Source of the DNA: a virus | Length of the DNA: 64,000 bases | Strand: one strand, 5' to 3' | Virus record (IMG/VR): IMGVR_UViG_3300031918_000015 | Span: 1 to 64,000 of that record | Shown: positions 34,338 to 42,965 of the stretch, in pieces | Layout: every line of letters begins with the position of its first letter | How positions within the stretch are numbered: position 1 is the stretch's first letter | Made by a program: the position numbers and the translations under genes | Notes under the pieces: model-generated | Told to the model about the DNA's origin: nothing | Seen by the model: the letters and a program-made list of their open reading frames with translations, nothing else | Databases searched by the model: none

Positions 34338-34583
34338 TCTCTCACTCCTTAATTTTAATCTTCATCTCACTCTAAAACCCAATAAAACACGCATTTTAAA
34401 CTTTCGTTCTTCTATTAATTTATTAACATTTCATTTAAATCCATTTATCAGCTTCACTATCTTGTCCAATTTCAAGACAACAACTTGTATTACTATTATT
34501 CTAAAACCTCACTACAAGCCTAATATATACTCTAAAATCAATTCTAACCTATATGTATTACTTGTCCACTGTTTAATATGTAT
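34338..34583. other. Non-coding gap with one motif copy
   Basis: The 246 bases contain an exact dispersed motif (34412-34421, facing the CoiA-like gene) and no open frame with a ribosome site; the longest starts are under 12 codons. No clear hairpin or promoter was seen. Confidence 0.5.
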
Positions 34584-34784
34584 TTAGTCATTATAACTAT
34601 CTCTGCCCCATTCTAGATGGTAAGAATCATTAAATAATTGTGTTTCCGTTTGTATTTCATTTAAAAAATCATTTCCTTTACACCATTCATCACGATAGTC
34701 TGCACTATAATACATTCTATTCATTTTATCTCTTTCTATCGTTTCTCTTTCTCTTTTGTTTAAAAACCCTTCTAAAATTCCCAT
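34584..34784 (-). CDS. Small charged protein of unknown function
   Basis: This 66-residue protein begins MGILEGFLNKRERETIERDK. It overlaps the end of the nucleotidase gene by 13 bases. The ribosome site is weak (AAGGA 14 bases away), so translation probably depends on coupling. No motif was recognised. Confidence 0.5.
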   Translation of the reverse strand: MGILEGFLNKRERETIERDKMNRMYYSADYRDEWCKGNDFLNEIQTETQLFNDSYHLEWGRDSYND

Positions 34785-35398
34785 CTCTTTATACCATCCT
34801 TTTCTTCATTATTATTTTTTAATTCTATTAATTTATTATTACTGTCTTTTGTATTTTCTATATTTTTAACCATTTTATATAATTCACTCCAATCATTTAC
34901 TCTTAAATCATTGTAGTCTTTATTCCAGTCATATTCTCCATAACAAATTCTATAATCAGCTAAACTATCCATACTTTCAATTGCTTCTAGTTTATCATCT
35001 ATGAATATATTGCATTTACCTACACTTGATTTGTCGAAACTATCTAAAAATATTAACTCTACATTCGGAAAAGTTTCTTCTATCCATTTTTGAGTTATTG
35101 GTCTTCTTAACATGTCATGTTTTGTTGCTATTTTTACAATATTATCTTTAGATAATTCATTTATTACTTCAATAGCTTTATCAAATACAACTAATGTATC
35201 ATCATAAAACTCTTCATGGTCAAATAACTTAAATAATTCACTCAATTCTTCTTTAGTTTTTATCATAGGGTAGAAGTTCCATGAATAGTTTTCTTGATAT
35301 TTAATCTTTTTATCATTCAGTTTATTATGTAAATTTATTATTGATTTACAAGTATCTATTATTGTTGAATCCAAATCTATAATATAAGTATTTTTCAT
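34772..35398 (-). CDS. HAD-superfamily 5'(3')-deoxyribonucleotidase-like protein
   Basis: This 208-residue protein has HAD motif I DLDSTII (residues 8-14, nucleophile D8 and acid D10), a cap region, motif II/III IATKHD, and motif IV FIDDK. This matches the NT5C-type nucleotidases that dephosphorylate deoxynucleotide monophosphates, common in large phages for nucleotide-pool control. The C-terminal 25 residues are a low-complexity N/K/E tail carrying a copy of the dispersed motif at DNA level (34825-34834). The start follows AAAAGGAG. Confidence 0.75.
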   Translation of the reverse strand: MKNTYIIDLDSTIIDTCKSIINLHNKLNDKKIKYQENYSWNFYPMIKTKEELSELFKLFDHEEFYDDTLVVFDKAIEVINELSKDNIVKIATKHDMLRRPITQKWIEETFPNVELIFLDSFDKSSVGKCNIFIDDKLEAIESMDSLADYRICYGEYDWNKDYNDLRVNDWSELYKMVKNIENTKDSNNKLIELKNNNEEKDGIKRWEF

Positions 35399-35422
35399 TT
35401 TTAATCTCCTTTTTTATTTTTA

Positions 35423-35599
35423 TTAATTCGCTACTTTATAAGTATTATTATGTATTTTTAGCCATTCTTCTAATTTATCAAATTCAATTTCTTCTTTCTT
35501 ATCCATTGTATCACTAAAATTCTTTACCTTTAGTTCTTCAAATCGCTTTATTTTCTTTTGTAAAATCCCTTCTTTCTTTGTTTTAAATTCTAATACCAC
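35423..35599 (-). CDS. Small charged protein, GTG start
   Basis: This 58-residue protein reads MVLEFKTKKEGILQKKIKRF and ends KVAN. The GTG follows AAGGAGGATATAAAAAA. It is the first gene after the sigma-A promoter at 35690-35718 with a motif copy in between. Charged and helical; no family recognised. Confidence 0.55.
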   Translation of the reverse strand: MVLEFKTKKEGILQKKIKRFEELKVKNFSDTMDKKEEIEFDKLEEWLKIHNNTYKVAN

Positions 35600-35689
35600 T
35601 TTTTTATATCCTCCTTATATCGTTTAGTTCTATTAATTTATTTAAATGTGTTAAATTACTAAATTTTCTATTTCCTCCTTACAAGACTT

Positions 35690-35718
35690 ATCTTACCATA
35701 ATATTAATATGTTGTCAA
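35690..35718 (-). promoter_or_regulatory. Sigma-A promoter flanked by two exact motif copies
   Basis: TTGACA (35713-35718) and TAAGAT (35690-35695) on the minus strand are 17 bases apart. Exact motif copies lie upstream (35727-35736) and downstream (35630-35639). Confidence 0.8.
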
Positions 35719-35952
35719 CTATTATTCTATTAATTTGTTTAAATGTATTTTCTAATATACAAAATTTACTTTTCAAACTTTTAAATATTTTGTAGTAAAA
35801 TATTTAGGGTTCAAAATTCTATACCTTAAATGTAGTATTTGGCTACACGTAGAGTATCAATATCCTATACCTTGTGTAGGTGCAATAATATATAATAAGT
35901 TTTAAATAAAAGAAGAATAAGACTCTCTGTTCGTTTTAAAACTTCACAGAAT

Positions 35953-36882
35953 TTATTCTTCTTGTTCTTTTTCTTTTGTTAAGGTTTCAAGTTCTTTTAA
36001 TTGTTCTTCTGTTATAGTTCCATTGTTTAATTTTTTGGTCAATCCTCCTTTTTTACCATTCAATTGTCTATCGTTATTTTTATAACTTGCTTTTATAACT
36101 ATCCATCCATCTTTTTCTAAACTATCTTTGCATTGTTTTAATCCTAATTCTAATTCTTGTTTATTTCCTTCTAGATTTAAATTACTCATAGTATATATAT
36201 TAGGACATTCGCTTAATTTCTTATTTTTATCATTAGAGTGATATTTCTTCCCACAATTAGTATAATCTATTAATCCTAATTCCTTTAATTTATTTATGTA
36301 TTCTTTTATATGTGACTGCCCTATATTTGTGTATCTTTCAATATATTCATAGCTTTGCCATGTTACTTGTGGTGTTGGGTCAGCTTGAATATTAAATATT
36401 TTTCCTGTTTTACTATTTCTACTTCTTTTCTTTGTTCTAGCTTTTAAATAAAAATATAATTTAATCAATGTATTTCTTAATCTTATATCATTAATTGTAT
36501 TTAATATTTTTAATTCTAAGTTATGTATTTGAAAATATTCATTTGAAGACATCAATATTAATTGTTCAGTATCTATAACTACTACTTTATCTTTAAAATT
36601 TCCATCAAAATTAATTATTTTTATTTTTCTTAATTGATTTAATGTTATTTCAAAGCTCTTTCTAGATTTTTGATTTACTTGGTAACGACATTGTTCTATT
36701 AAATAATCTAAATTTACTTGATAAGTTCTTTTGAATGATGTATTTGAATATAACTCATGTAATATAATTATTACTTTATCATCTTTTAATAAGTTTAATA
36801 TACTACCTTTTTCTGTTGTTGACTTACCTTCTTTTAGATAGAATAACTCATTTGTTATTTTACTATAAAAACTTTCATCCAA
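35953..36882 (-). CDS. Winged-helix replication-initiator-like protein
   Basis: This 309-residue protein begins at a TTG (codon for M in MDESFYSKITNELF), chosen because AAGGAGGGG lies six bases upstream; the earlier in-frame ATG lies inside the promoter. It has winged-helix segments (WQSYEYIERYTNIGQSHIKE) and a KELGLIDY tail typical of phage and plasmid replication proteins, and a C-terminal KKGGLTKKLNNGTIT basic stretch. It resembles in layout the protein at 53105. The function is likely replication or partition control. The family is not certain. Confidence 0.6.
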   Translation of the reverse strand: MDESFYSKITNELFYLKEGKSTTEKGSILNLLKDDKVIIILHELYSNTSFKRTYQVNLDYLIEQCRYQVNQKSRKSFEITLNQLRKIKIINFDGNFKDKVVVIDTEQLILMSSNEYFQIHNLELKILNTINDIRLRNTLIKLYFYLKARTKKRSRNSKTGKIFNIQADPTPQVTWQSYEYIERYTNIGQSHIKEYINKLKELGLIDYTNCGKKYHSNDKNKKLSECPNIYTMSNLNLEGNKQELELGLKQCKDSLEKDGWIVIKASYKNNDRQLNGKKGGLTKKLNNGTITEEQLKELETLTKEKEQEE

Positions 36883-36908
36883 AACTCTCCCCTCCTTCCT
36901 TAATTTAT

Positions 36909-36937
36909 ATCCTACCATAATATTCTAATTGTTGCAA
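36909..36937 (-). promoter_or_regulatory. Sigma-A promoter of the winged-helix gene
   Basis: TTGCAA (36932-36937) and TAGGAT (36909-36914) on the minus strand are 17 bases apart. An exact motif copy lies immediately upstream (36946-36955). It is the last copy before the motif-free plasmid core. Confidence 0.65.
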
Positions 36938-37069
36938 TAGTGTTTCTATTAATTTATTAATATATAATGTTTACGAATATATTTTTGTGTAACACCACTT
37001 CTGTCAAAAACATTTTTATTATTAATTACTATAAACTTACTGTATTTTAAATTTATAATATTAGACATG

Positions 37070-37098
37070 AAAAAAGAAGTCATATTACTATAACTTCT
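37070..37098 (-). terminator. Terminator downstream of rep
   Basis: GAAGTTATA pairs with TATGACTTC on the minus strand (one G-U), followed by TTTTTTC. A second hairpin closer to the gene uses 37165-37178 and 37189-37202 (TTTGACCTT/AAGGTCAAA core). Confidence 0.7.
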
Positions 37099-37205
37099 CA
37101 CATATAATTATATATAGGGTACAATGCCATTATAAGCTCCACACAGACGTTCTATTTTTAGGTGACTACTTTGACCTTTAATGTTATATAAGGTCAAATA
37201 GTGGC

Positions 37206-38456
37206 TTATTTTTGCATTTCTTTAAGTAAATTTGATGCAACACTATTATTATCTTCAACATCAACTACTATTTCTTCTTCTGATTCATTATCATCCCAAC
37301 CTAGCAACCTATGTTCTACAGATCGCATATGTTTTTCATCTTTTGCTTCAGGTCTACCTTCAAAATTATTGAATCCTTTTTTATTTAGTTGTTTTGATAT
37401 AGAATTACTGTTTGAAAATTCTCTTGTCATTGCATCCAATAAGAATCCAATTGGAGATATTACATCATTATTCTTTATATAATTATCTAATACTTTTATT
37501 TTTTCAATCAAATAAGCTACCGGATCAGTATCTCTATATTTTTCTTTAGTTATTTCCATAGCTGTATCAAATAAATTTTGAGTATCTTTGGAAGATAATT
37601 TTACATTATATTTTAATAAAGCATCTGAAACTTCTTTAAATGCTGATGGAATTTTATTTTTAAAATCATCGTCTGCTAAAAATTCAATATTTGTTTTTTT
37701 AGTAATATTAAATTGCAATAAAGTAATTATTCTACCACTTCTAATTGGTTTAAATACAACATCAATATCACTAATTTTATTAATTATATTTAAATTGGGT
37801 TTTATAATATTTCTATTTAATTCAGCAAAATTATCATACTTATTCTGTATAGCAAGCATAAATTTAAATTCATCAACAGTCATTTTATATATTCCAAGAT
37901 AAGCTTTGCTTTTTAATATTTCATAAATTCTATATGCATATTTACTTCTAATATCTTGGGATAAATCAAAAAATAAAGCTACATATTTTCCTTTAAATAT
38001 CAACAAATCTAATAAAATATCTATATTGAAAGTTATTGATATTACACCATTTTTCCCATCATAGTCACATGAAGAAACCCATCTTCTTTTACTTAATTTA
38101 GAATGTTCATCATAATAATAAAAACCTGCTTCGTATAAATCATCTACTTCTTTACTTAAATACTCATAAATACCCTTTCCAGCAATATCATATTCATCTT
38201 TGAATTCTGAAACAGATATTTCTATTAATCTAAATTGCATAGCACCCAATACTTTTGTGAGATTATTTGGTGTCATTCTTTTTTCAATATAAATTGGTTG
38301 CATCTTTTTACAAGCTAAAGCAATTATTCTTTGTTGCGTAAAAGATAATTCATAAGAAGTTGCTATAAGGCTTGGAGATTTATATGTGTATTTAGTATTA
38401 TTAAGTGGTTTAAGTCCATCTATATCATCTAAAATAGAAAGTTGTTGATATCCCAT
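37206..38456 (-). CDS. rep: Rep_3-family plasmid replication initiator
   Basis: This 416-residue protein carries the tandem winged-helix pattern of Rep_3 (RepB/RepA) initiators: ATSYELSFTQQRIIALACKKM, SVSEFKDEYDIAGKGIYEYL, YVALFFDLSQDIRSKYAYRIYEIL and a second wing (KMTVDEFKFMLAIQNKYDN). Such proteins bind iterons and open the origin. About 11 matching 22-bp repeats lie directly upstream (38521-39105). The start follows GAGGTGAAG. No dispersed motif precedes it. It would maintain the element as a low-copy plasmid during lysogeny. Confidence 0.85.
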   Translation of the reverse strand: MGYQQLSILDDIDGLKPLNNTKYTYKSPSLIATSYELSFTQQRIIALACKKMQPIYIEKRMTPNNLTKVLGAMQFRLIEISVSEFKDEYDIAGKGIYEYLSKEVDDLYEAGFYYYDEHSKLSKRRWVSSCDYDGKNGVISITFNIDILLDLLIFKGKYVALFFDLSQDIRSKYAYRIYEILKSKAYLGIYKMTVDEFKFMLAIQNKYDNFAELNRNIIKPNLNIINKISDIDVVFKPIRSGRIITLLQFNITKKTNIEFLADDDFKNKIPSAFKEVSDALLKYNVKLSSKDTQNLFDTAMEITKEKYRDTDPVAYLIEKIKVLDNYIKNNDVISPIGFLLDAMTREFSNSNSISKQLNKKGFNNFEGRPEAKDEKHMRSVEHRLLGWDDNESEEEIVVDVEDNNSVASNLLKEMQK

Positions 38457-38520
38457 GTATTCTTCACCTCAATAAATTTAATATAACATCTTATTTAAAT
38501 AGAAACAATAACTTATTATT

Positions 38521-39105
38521 AAAATGTAGTCTTGTAGGGTTACTATATACCTTATGATAATTAAAATGTACTTTAGTAGGGTATTATATGGGTTTAAATT
38601 ACAAAATTTCAATATTTATTATTAAATTTTGGTGATAAATAAGCATCTTCACCCTAGAAGATTACATTTTAATAATCATATACCCTACTGTAGTACATTT
38701 TTAACCCTATTATCATACATTTAAATCTAGCTATTAATATAAATATATTTGTTGTTGTGTTCACAACAACTTATTTTTTATTATAATACTGTGATGCCTT
38801 AAATAGCTTATAGTAACGTTGTTGAGTAATTAAATGTATTACAGTAGGGTGTAATATGTTTAATAGTAGGTCATAAAATGTATCTTACTAGGTTATAAAA
38901 TGTAGTGAAGTAGGGTTAAAACTGATTCTATAACAAAAACAGGTGGATATTACTTTTAAATTATAATGTTCATACCCTAGAAAAGTACATTTTTAAGAAT
39001 TAGAAGCAAAAACTAATATCATAATTTTTATTATACCCTACTTTCCTACATTTTAATTTTCGTAGAAGAAAAATGCTACCTATTCACCCTAGAAACCTAC
39101 ATTTT
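38521..39105. repeat. Iteron array, putative replication origin
   Basis: Repeats of about 22 bp, consensus AAAATGTANTNNNNTAGGGT, in both orientations. Forward: 38521, 38563, 38831, 38875 and 38897. Reverse: 38651-38670, 38681-38701, 38703-38722, 38972-38994, 39032-39054 and 39084-39105. A degenerate copy lies near 38852. They lie upstream of rep, between rep and tubY. A perfect 9-bp palindrome (38751-38770) lies in the middle. Confidence 0.85.
38751..38770. promoter_or_regulatory. Perfect palindrome within the origin
   Basis: GTTGTTGTG and CACAACAAC are separated by two bases. It is a likely dimer-binding operator, for rep autoregulation or origin control. Confidence 0.6.
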
Positions 39106-39261
39106 ATCTATTTGTAAATATAACCCGTCTAAGACGTCCATAGACAATCTAAATTTAAAGACAACAACTATTATTATAAAACTTATATCTCTGTTCTTAT
39201 GACCTGTTAGGCTATCAGAAATTAATTCCTTTATCGACATTATTATCTTTATGTTGAGTTG

Positions 39262-40068
39262 TTAATTCTTTTTGTAAAATATTTTTGATATATTTCCAAA
39301 TAATCCTTGATGTTTATTCTCTAATTGTCTTTTTAATTCTTCAATCTCTTTCTCCTGTGCTTTAACCTTATTATTTTCAGCTTTTTCTCTCAGATTCTTA
39401 ACTAAAGTTATATCTTCATCTATTTTTTGGCTGATATTATTAAAATTAGTTTGTGTATTTTTCTCTTGTTTATATAATTTTTGTGACACTTTTTTATTTT
39501 CTTCCTTGGTAATAGATAATTCTTTTTGAATTAAAATTAATTGTGTAGACTGCTCATTAGTTTTCTCTTTATATTCTTTTAAAAGCTCTTGATGGATTCC
39601 TCTTTGTTCTTGTAATTCTTGCTTAATATCTTTTTGATTATTAGATATTATATTTATAGTCTCGGTTAACTGAACATTAGTATTATACATTTTTTCTATC
39701 TTATTGTTCTGTTCTATCATAGCATTTGCAAATGTTTGAAATATATTTAATACTGATTGGTCTACCTTATTATTTGATTCTTTTCTAAGTAAGACTTCCT
39801 GTTTATTTTGAGTTAGAAATTTTCTTATTTCATTCATACTCATATTATTTACTTGTTCTAAATCTTTTATTTTTTTTAAATTTTCAATATCAGTATTATC
39901 AAATAATTGATACATTCCTACAGACGTTATATTTAAGAAATCATTTAGTTTTTCAAAATAATATGCAATTGTAGATTGTTCAATATTTAAAATATTTGCA
40001 ACTTCATCTATAGTGTAGTATTTTTTATTTATATCTTCAAAATGAACATCAATTGATTTATCGTTCAT
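39262..40068 (-). CDS. tubY: TubY-like MerR-type HTH coiled-coil protein
   Basis: This 268-residue protein begins MNDKSIDVHFEDINKK (ATG after GTGGAGG). A MerR-like winged helix (YYTIDEVANILNIEQSTIAYYFEKL, about 16-70) is followed by a coiled coil over about 110-250 with many Q, K and E, and a basic end (FYKKN). Phage c-st TubZ systems include TubY of this layout, which modulates TubZ filament assembly. Directly downstream of tubZ. No dispersed motif. Confidence 0.75.
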   Translation of the reverse strand: MNDKSIDVHFEDINKKYYTIDEVANILNIEQSTIAYYFEKLNDFLNITSVGMYQLFDNTDIENLKKIKDLEQVNNMSMNEIRKFLTQNKQEVLLRKESNNKVDQSVLNIFQTFANAMIEQNNKIEKMYNTNVQLTETINIISNNQKDIKQELQEQRGIHQELLKEYKEKTNEQSTQLILIQKELSITKEENKKVSQKLYKQEKNTQTNFNNISQKIDEDITLVKNLREKAENNKVKAQEKEIEELKRQLENKHQGLFGNISKIFYKKN

Positions 40069-40091
40069 AAATATAATCCTCCACATTATAA

Positions 40092-40123
40092 ATACTAAAG
40101 GGAGTATTTCATCCCTTTAGTAT
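40092..40123 (-). terminator. Hairpin between tubZ and tubY
   Basis: ATACTAAAGGGA (40092-40103) and TCCCTTTAGTAT (40112-40123) form a 12-bp perfect stem followed on the minus strand by TTATAATG. It may set the tubZ to tubY ratio. Confidence 0.7.
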
Positions 40124-41319
40124 TATCTTTTCTTTCTAAATAAATTCTTTTTCATAGCTTTCTTTACTAAATTAGCATTACCATCTGAAGCATTATTTTC
40201 ATTAGTTTCTGAGGTATAATTATTATTCTCATTAGTTTCTTTATTAATTTTAAATGAACTATTATTATCTGACTTAGTATGAGTATTCCCGTTTTTCTTT
40301 CTATCTTTTATTTCATGTTGTATTAGTTTCATAGAGTTTATTGGTGGTTTACATCCGCTTATTAAGAATAAATTTTTATTTGCATTTACTCCATCGTAAT
40401 CTTCTTCTCTAAATGAAAATTTTTGATAAAAATAATCTTTATTATATGTTTGATTTAAAAAAGACATACCTAAATATCCACATTCTATATAGTTGTTTTC
40501 GCTATTATCTTTTTGGATAAGTTTATTACTTTCAGTAACAATATTATCCTCTTTGTACATTTTAGCAAAAACACTATTTGCTTCAGATTTACTCATAGCA
40601 ATATCTATACTTGTACAATCATTTGGAATATCATAAATATATAGACACCCCTTATCTCTTAATATATTGCCTAAATTACCATTATCAAATCTGATGCTAT
40701 TATTTTCAGGAATATCAAATATTGAATCAAATAATTCAATGAAATTACTATTAATTATTGTATCTCTTTGAGATTCTGGTATATTTTTAGCTTTAATTAT
40801 ATTAGAACCATTATCAATAAACATTATTCCGTTAATACCTTTATTATCAATAATTTCGTCCCATGTTTCAAGTGCATTATTTAAAATAACATCTGGAGAA
40901 TTCAAACTAGGTAATATAGCTATAACGTTTATAATTTTATTAAAACTTCCATCTTCATCTGATTTCAATTCTTCAATAGCTTCTAAAAGAACACTTAATA
41001 TTGAACTGCCACTACCTCCACCTAGACTAGCAACTAAATATATTACTTCTTGTTGATATTTAGTTAGTATATCAATCATATTATATCCACTTTGATCTGC
41101 AAAAGCTTTTCCTAATTTTCTATTCCTACCAACGCCATTTAAAGTAGAAATACAATAATAATTATGGGTTTCTTCAGTAGAATTTGTAAGGCTTTTTATA
41201 TCTCCTATACTTGTATTTATAAAAAATCCTTGATACATTCCGTCATAATCCATTAAATTATCAACTAATCTACCTCCAGCTCCCCCTAGTCCAACAAAAA
41301 GCATATCTCCTCTATTCAT
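40123..41319 (-). CDS. tubZ: TubZ tubulin/FtsZ-like partition GTPase
   Basis: This 398-residue protein begins MNRGDMLFVGLGGAGGRLVD; the GGGSGSS signature (residues 100-106) is the tubulin G-box, and VGLGGAGG is loop T1. The C-terminal tail is flexible and N/E-rich, ending with basic KKAMKKNLFRKKR, which in TubZ binds TubR at the centromere. The start at 41319 follows GGGGAGG, overlapping the tubR stop. TubZ filaments treadmill and move plasmids apart. The TubRZ arrangement identifies a type III partition system. Confidence 0.9.
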   Translation of the reverse strand: MNRGDMLFVGLGGAGGRLVDNLMDYDGMYQGFFINTSIGDIKSLTNSTEETHNYYCISTLNGVGRNRKLGKAFADQSGYNMIDILTKYQQEVIYLVASLGGGSGSSILSVLLEAIEELKSDEDGSFNKIINVIAILPSLNSPDVILNNALETWDEIIDNKGINGIMFIDNGSNIIKAKNIPESQRDTIINSNFIELFDSIFDIPENNSIRFDNGNLGNILRDKGCLYIYDIPNDCTSIDIAMSKSEANSVFAKMYKEDNIVTESNKLIQKDNSENNYIECGYLGMSFLNQTYNKDYFYQKFSFREEDYDGVNANKNLFLISGCKPPINSMKLIQHEIKDRKKNGNTHTKSDNNSSFKINKETNENNNYTSETNENNASDGNANLVKKAMKKNLFRKKR

Positions 41320-41668
41320 TATCATTTTCCTCCCCATATATATTTTCTGTATTTAAAATATTGTCTTTTAAATATTTAATTCCAAAATCCGTTATATAAA
41401 AACATTTTGCATTCCCATCTTTATAGCCTTCTTTTATATAATTCAAAGACATCATTTTCTTTTGTACTCTTGTGACGTATGTGTAGTAAGACAAATCTGA
41501 ATCAGTATTTTGAATTATTTCTTTTATTTTAAATGATTCTAATGGTGTAGTTTTATCATTTACAAATAATACGTATAAAATCTCAATATCAAATTTATCA
41601 ATTTCTATTGGTTTAATTGTTTTATCTTTATATTCTGATTCTGAAAGTATTTCAATATCATTATCCAT
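41312..41668 (-). CDS. tubR: TubR-like winged-helix centromere-binding protein
   Basis: This 118-residue protein is a winged-helix MarR/ArsR-like fold (IEILYVLFVNDKTTPLESFKIK and YVTRVQKKMMSLNYIKEGY). TubR binds tubC repeats, joins TubZ to DNA and represses its own operon. It sits upstream of tubZ with 8 bases of overlap. The ribosome site is AAGGAGG. The gene is recognised mainly by size, fold pattern and linkage to tubZ. Confidence 0.7.
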   Translation of the reverse strand: MDNDIEILSESEYKDKTIKPIEIDKFDIEILYVLFVNDKTTPLESFKIKEIIQNTDSDLSYYTYVTRVQKKMMSLNYIKEGYKDGNAKCFYITDFGIKYLKDNILNTENIYGEENDNE

Positions 41669-41739
41669 AGCAAAAAACCTCCTTTTATAGATTCTATAAT
41701 ATTATATTATCATTTGTTATAAACTATTACAAGTTATTT

Positions 41740-41905
41740 TAGTTTATTGTTTTTAATTAGTATATTTACTAGTTGCTAATAAATAATAATATATAATCAG
41801 AAACTATAATAGTATCTTATAATTACGATATAACTATTAGTATTTATAAGAATTACTAATAGTTACTACTGAATACTAATAAAGTCTACTAGTTTGTAAT
41901 ATTTA
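41740..41905. repeat. Candidate tubC centromere
   Basis: Upstream of tubR the sequence contains many ACTA/TAGT half sites: TACTAGTTG (41767), ACTATAATAGT (41803), ACTATTAGT (41833), ACTAATAGTTACTA (41855), TACTAATAAAG (41874) and CTACTAGTTTG (41887). This clustering next to tubR fits a TubR-binding centromere, though base composition makes chance matches common. Confidence 0.45.
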
Positions 41906-41989
41906 ACATATACATATAAGGAATTATTAAAATTCCAATAAAATCACCTCTTTAGTTGGTTTTTTACTAGTTTTAACTAAAAAATAGGT

Positions 41990-42038
41990 AATATTGTATG
42001 ATAAATACCTATTTATTAAATACTTATCATACAATATT
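41990..42038. terminator. 15-bp inverted repeat at end of Mrr-type gene
   Basis: AATATTGTATGATAA (41990-42004) and TTATCATACAATATT (42024-42038) are perfect 15-bp arms across the stop codon of the Mrr-type gene. Long stem without a clear T-tail, so it may be a stabilising 3' end or a protein-binding site. Confidence 0.55.
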
Positions 42039-42588
42039 TCAATACCTCATCTCTATCATATCCTAGCCAATCTAATAATTCTAATCTATCAATATTCCTA
42101 CAAAAATCAAGTACGTCATCTTTATACCAAATATCTATATCAACTACCTTACATTTCTTTATTAAAGCTATACTATCCTTATTAAAGCTTGAAGTAGTAA
42201 TAAATATAGCTCTATTAACACTATCGACAACGCAAGCACTTATCAATTTATGAATAAAGTTAGTTGAAATCTTATTACCTTCAGCGTAATGTTTACATTC
42301 AACATACATTATTCCATCTTTATCTTTAATTATAATATCTTTTCCTCCATCTCGGGTACGAGGAGTTACTTTTGCATTTAAACCACCTAAATTGAACATA
42401 TGACAACAAAAACTCTCAAATTGAAATCCATCAAGTTTATCTATTGCATCAGATATAAGTTTTAATTGTCTGTTTATACTATATTTAACTACATCATGAC
42501 TATCTTTATAGTTGCCACGTATAATCCACTCTGAAGCAATCCAACATACTAATATAAATACACTTATAATTCCTAAAATTAAATACAT
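42016..42588 (-). CDS. Membrane-anchored Mrr-type (PD-(D/E)XK) endonuclease
   Basis: Residues 1-25 form one membrane span (MYLILGIISVFILVCWIASE). Residues 55-165 match the Mrr-cat restriction fold: QFESFCCHMFNLGG, then RTRDGGKDIIIKDKDGIMYVECK, the D...ExK catalytic block. It may be a type IV restriction-like protein excluding other DNA, or act on the element itself. The start follows AAAGGAGG. It lies divergent to the FtsK-type operon. Membrane tethering of a nuclease is uncommon. Confidence 0.7.
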   Translation of the reverse strand: MYLILGIISVFILVCWIASEWIIRGNYKDSHDVVKYSINRQLKLISDAIDKLDGFQFESFCCHMFNLGGLNAKVTPRTRDGGKDIIIKDKDGIMYVECKHYAEGNKISTNFIHKLISACVVDSVNRAIFITTSSFNKDSIALIKKCKVVDIDIWYKDDVLDFCRNIDRLELLDWLGYDRDEVLKYCMISI

Positions 42589-42668
42589 AAAAATTACCTC
42601 CTTTTAATCACATTTTAAAAATATCTGAATATAAATATAGTATGAACAAAAACGACAGGAGATATTCA

Positions 42669-42965
42669 ATGATGAATAAAGTTTTGTATGGTTGTATATA
42701 TGGTTTTATAGGTACTGAATCAGTTATAGTTGTTTCTAAGTTTTATACTATATTTAAAAATGATGCAATGGTTTATATTGGTGGAATTCCAATTGTTCCT
42801 TATTGGTTAGTAATTGAAGGTTCTATGATTGTAATTGCACCATTGCTTTTTAAATTAATAACTAACACTTATAAGAATGGTAGAGTAGTTGATAATAGTG
42901 AATTAGCAAATTTAATAAAGAAATTGAATAATAAAAAGAAGGAGATAACTAATGGAATTAAGTAG
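42669..42965 (+). CDS. Small membrane protein ahead of FtsK-type gene
   Basis: This 98-residue protein is assigned to the ATG at 42669, which follows CAGGAGATATTCA; an earlier in-frame ATG at 42642 lacks a ribosome site. Two hydrophobic stretches are seen (VLYGCIYGFIGTESVIVVS and YWLVIEGSMIVIAPLLFKLI). It overlaps the next gene start by 14 bases and is likely its membrane partner. Confidence 0.65.
   Translation: MMNKVLYGCIYGFIGTESVIVVSKFYTIFKNDAMVYIGGIPIVPYWLVIEGSMIVIAPLLFKLITNTYKNGRVVDNSELANLIKKLNNKKKEITNGIK

Noticed and set aside
34338-34583. Small ORFs of 9-10 codons upstream of the CoiA-like gene
   Set aside because: None has a ribosome site, and they are too short to support.
38521-39105. 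CRISPR array
   Set aside because: Repeats are 22 bp, variable, in both orientations and unevenly spaced, next to a Rep_3 gene. They are iterons; no cas genes are present.
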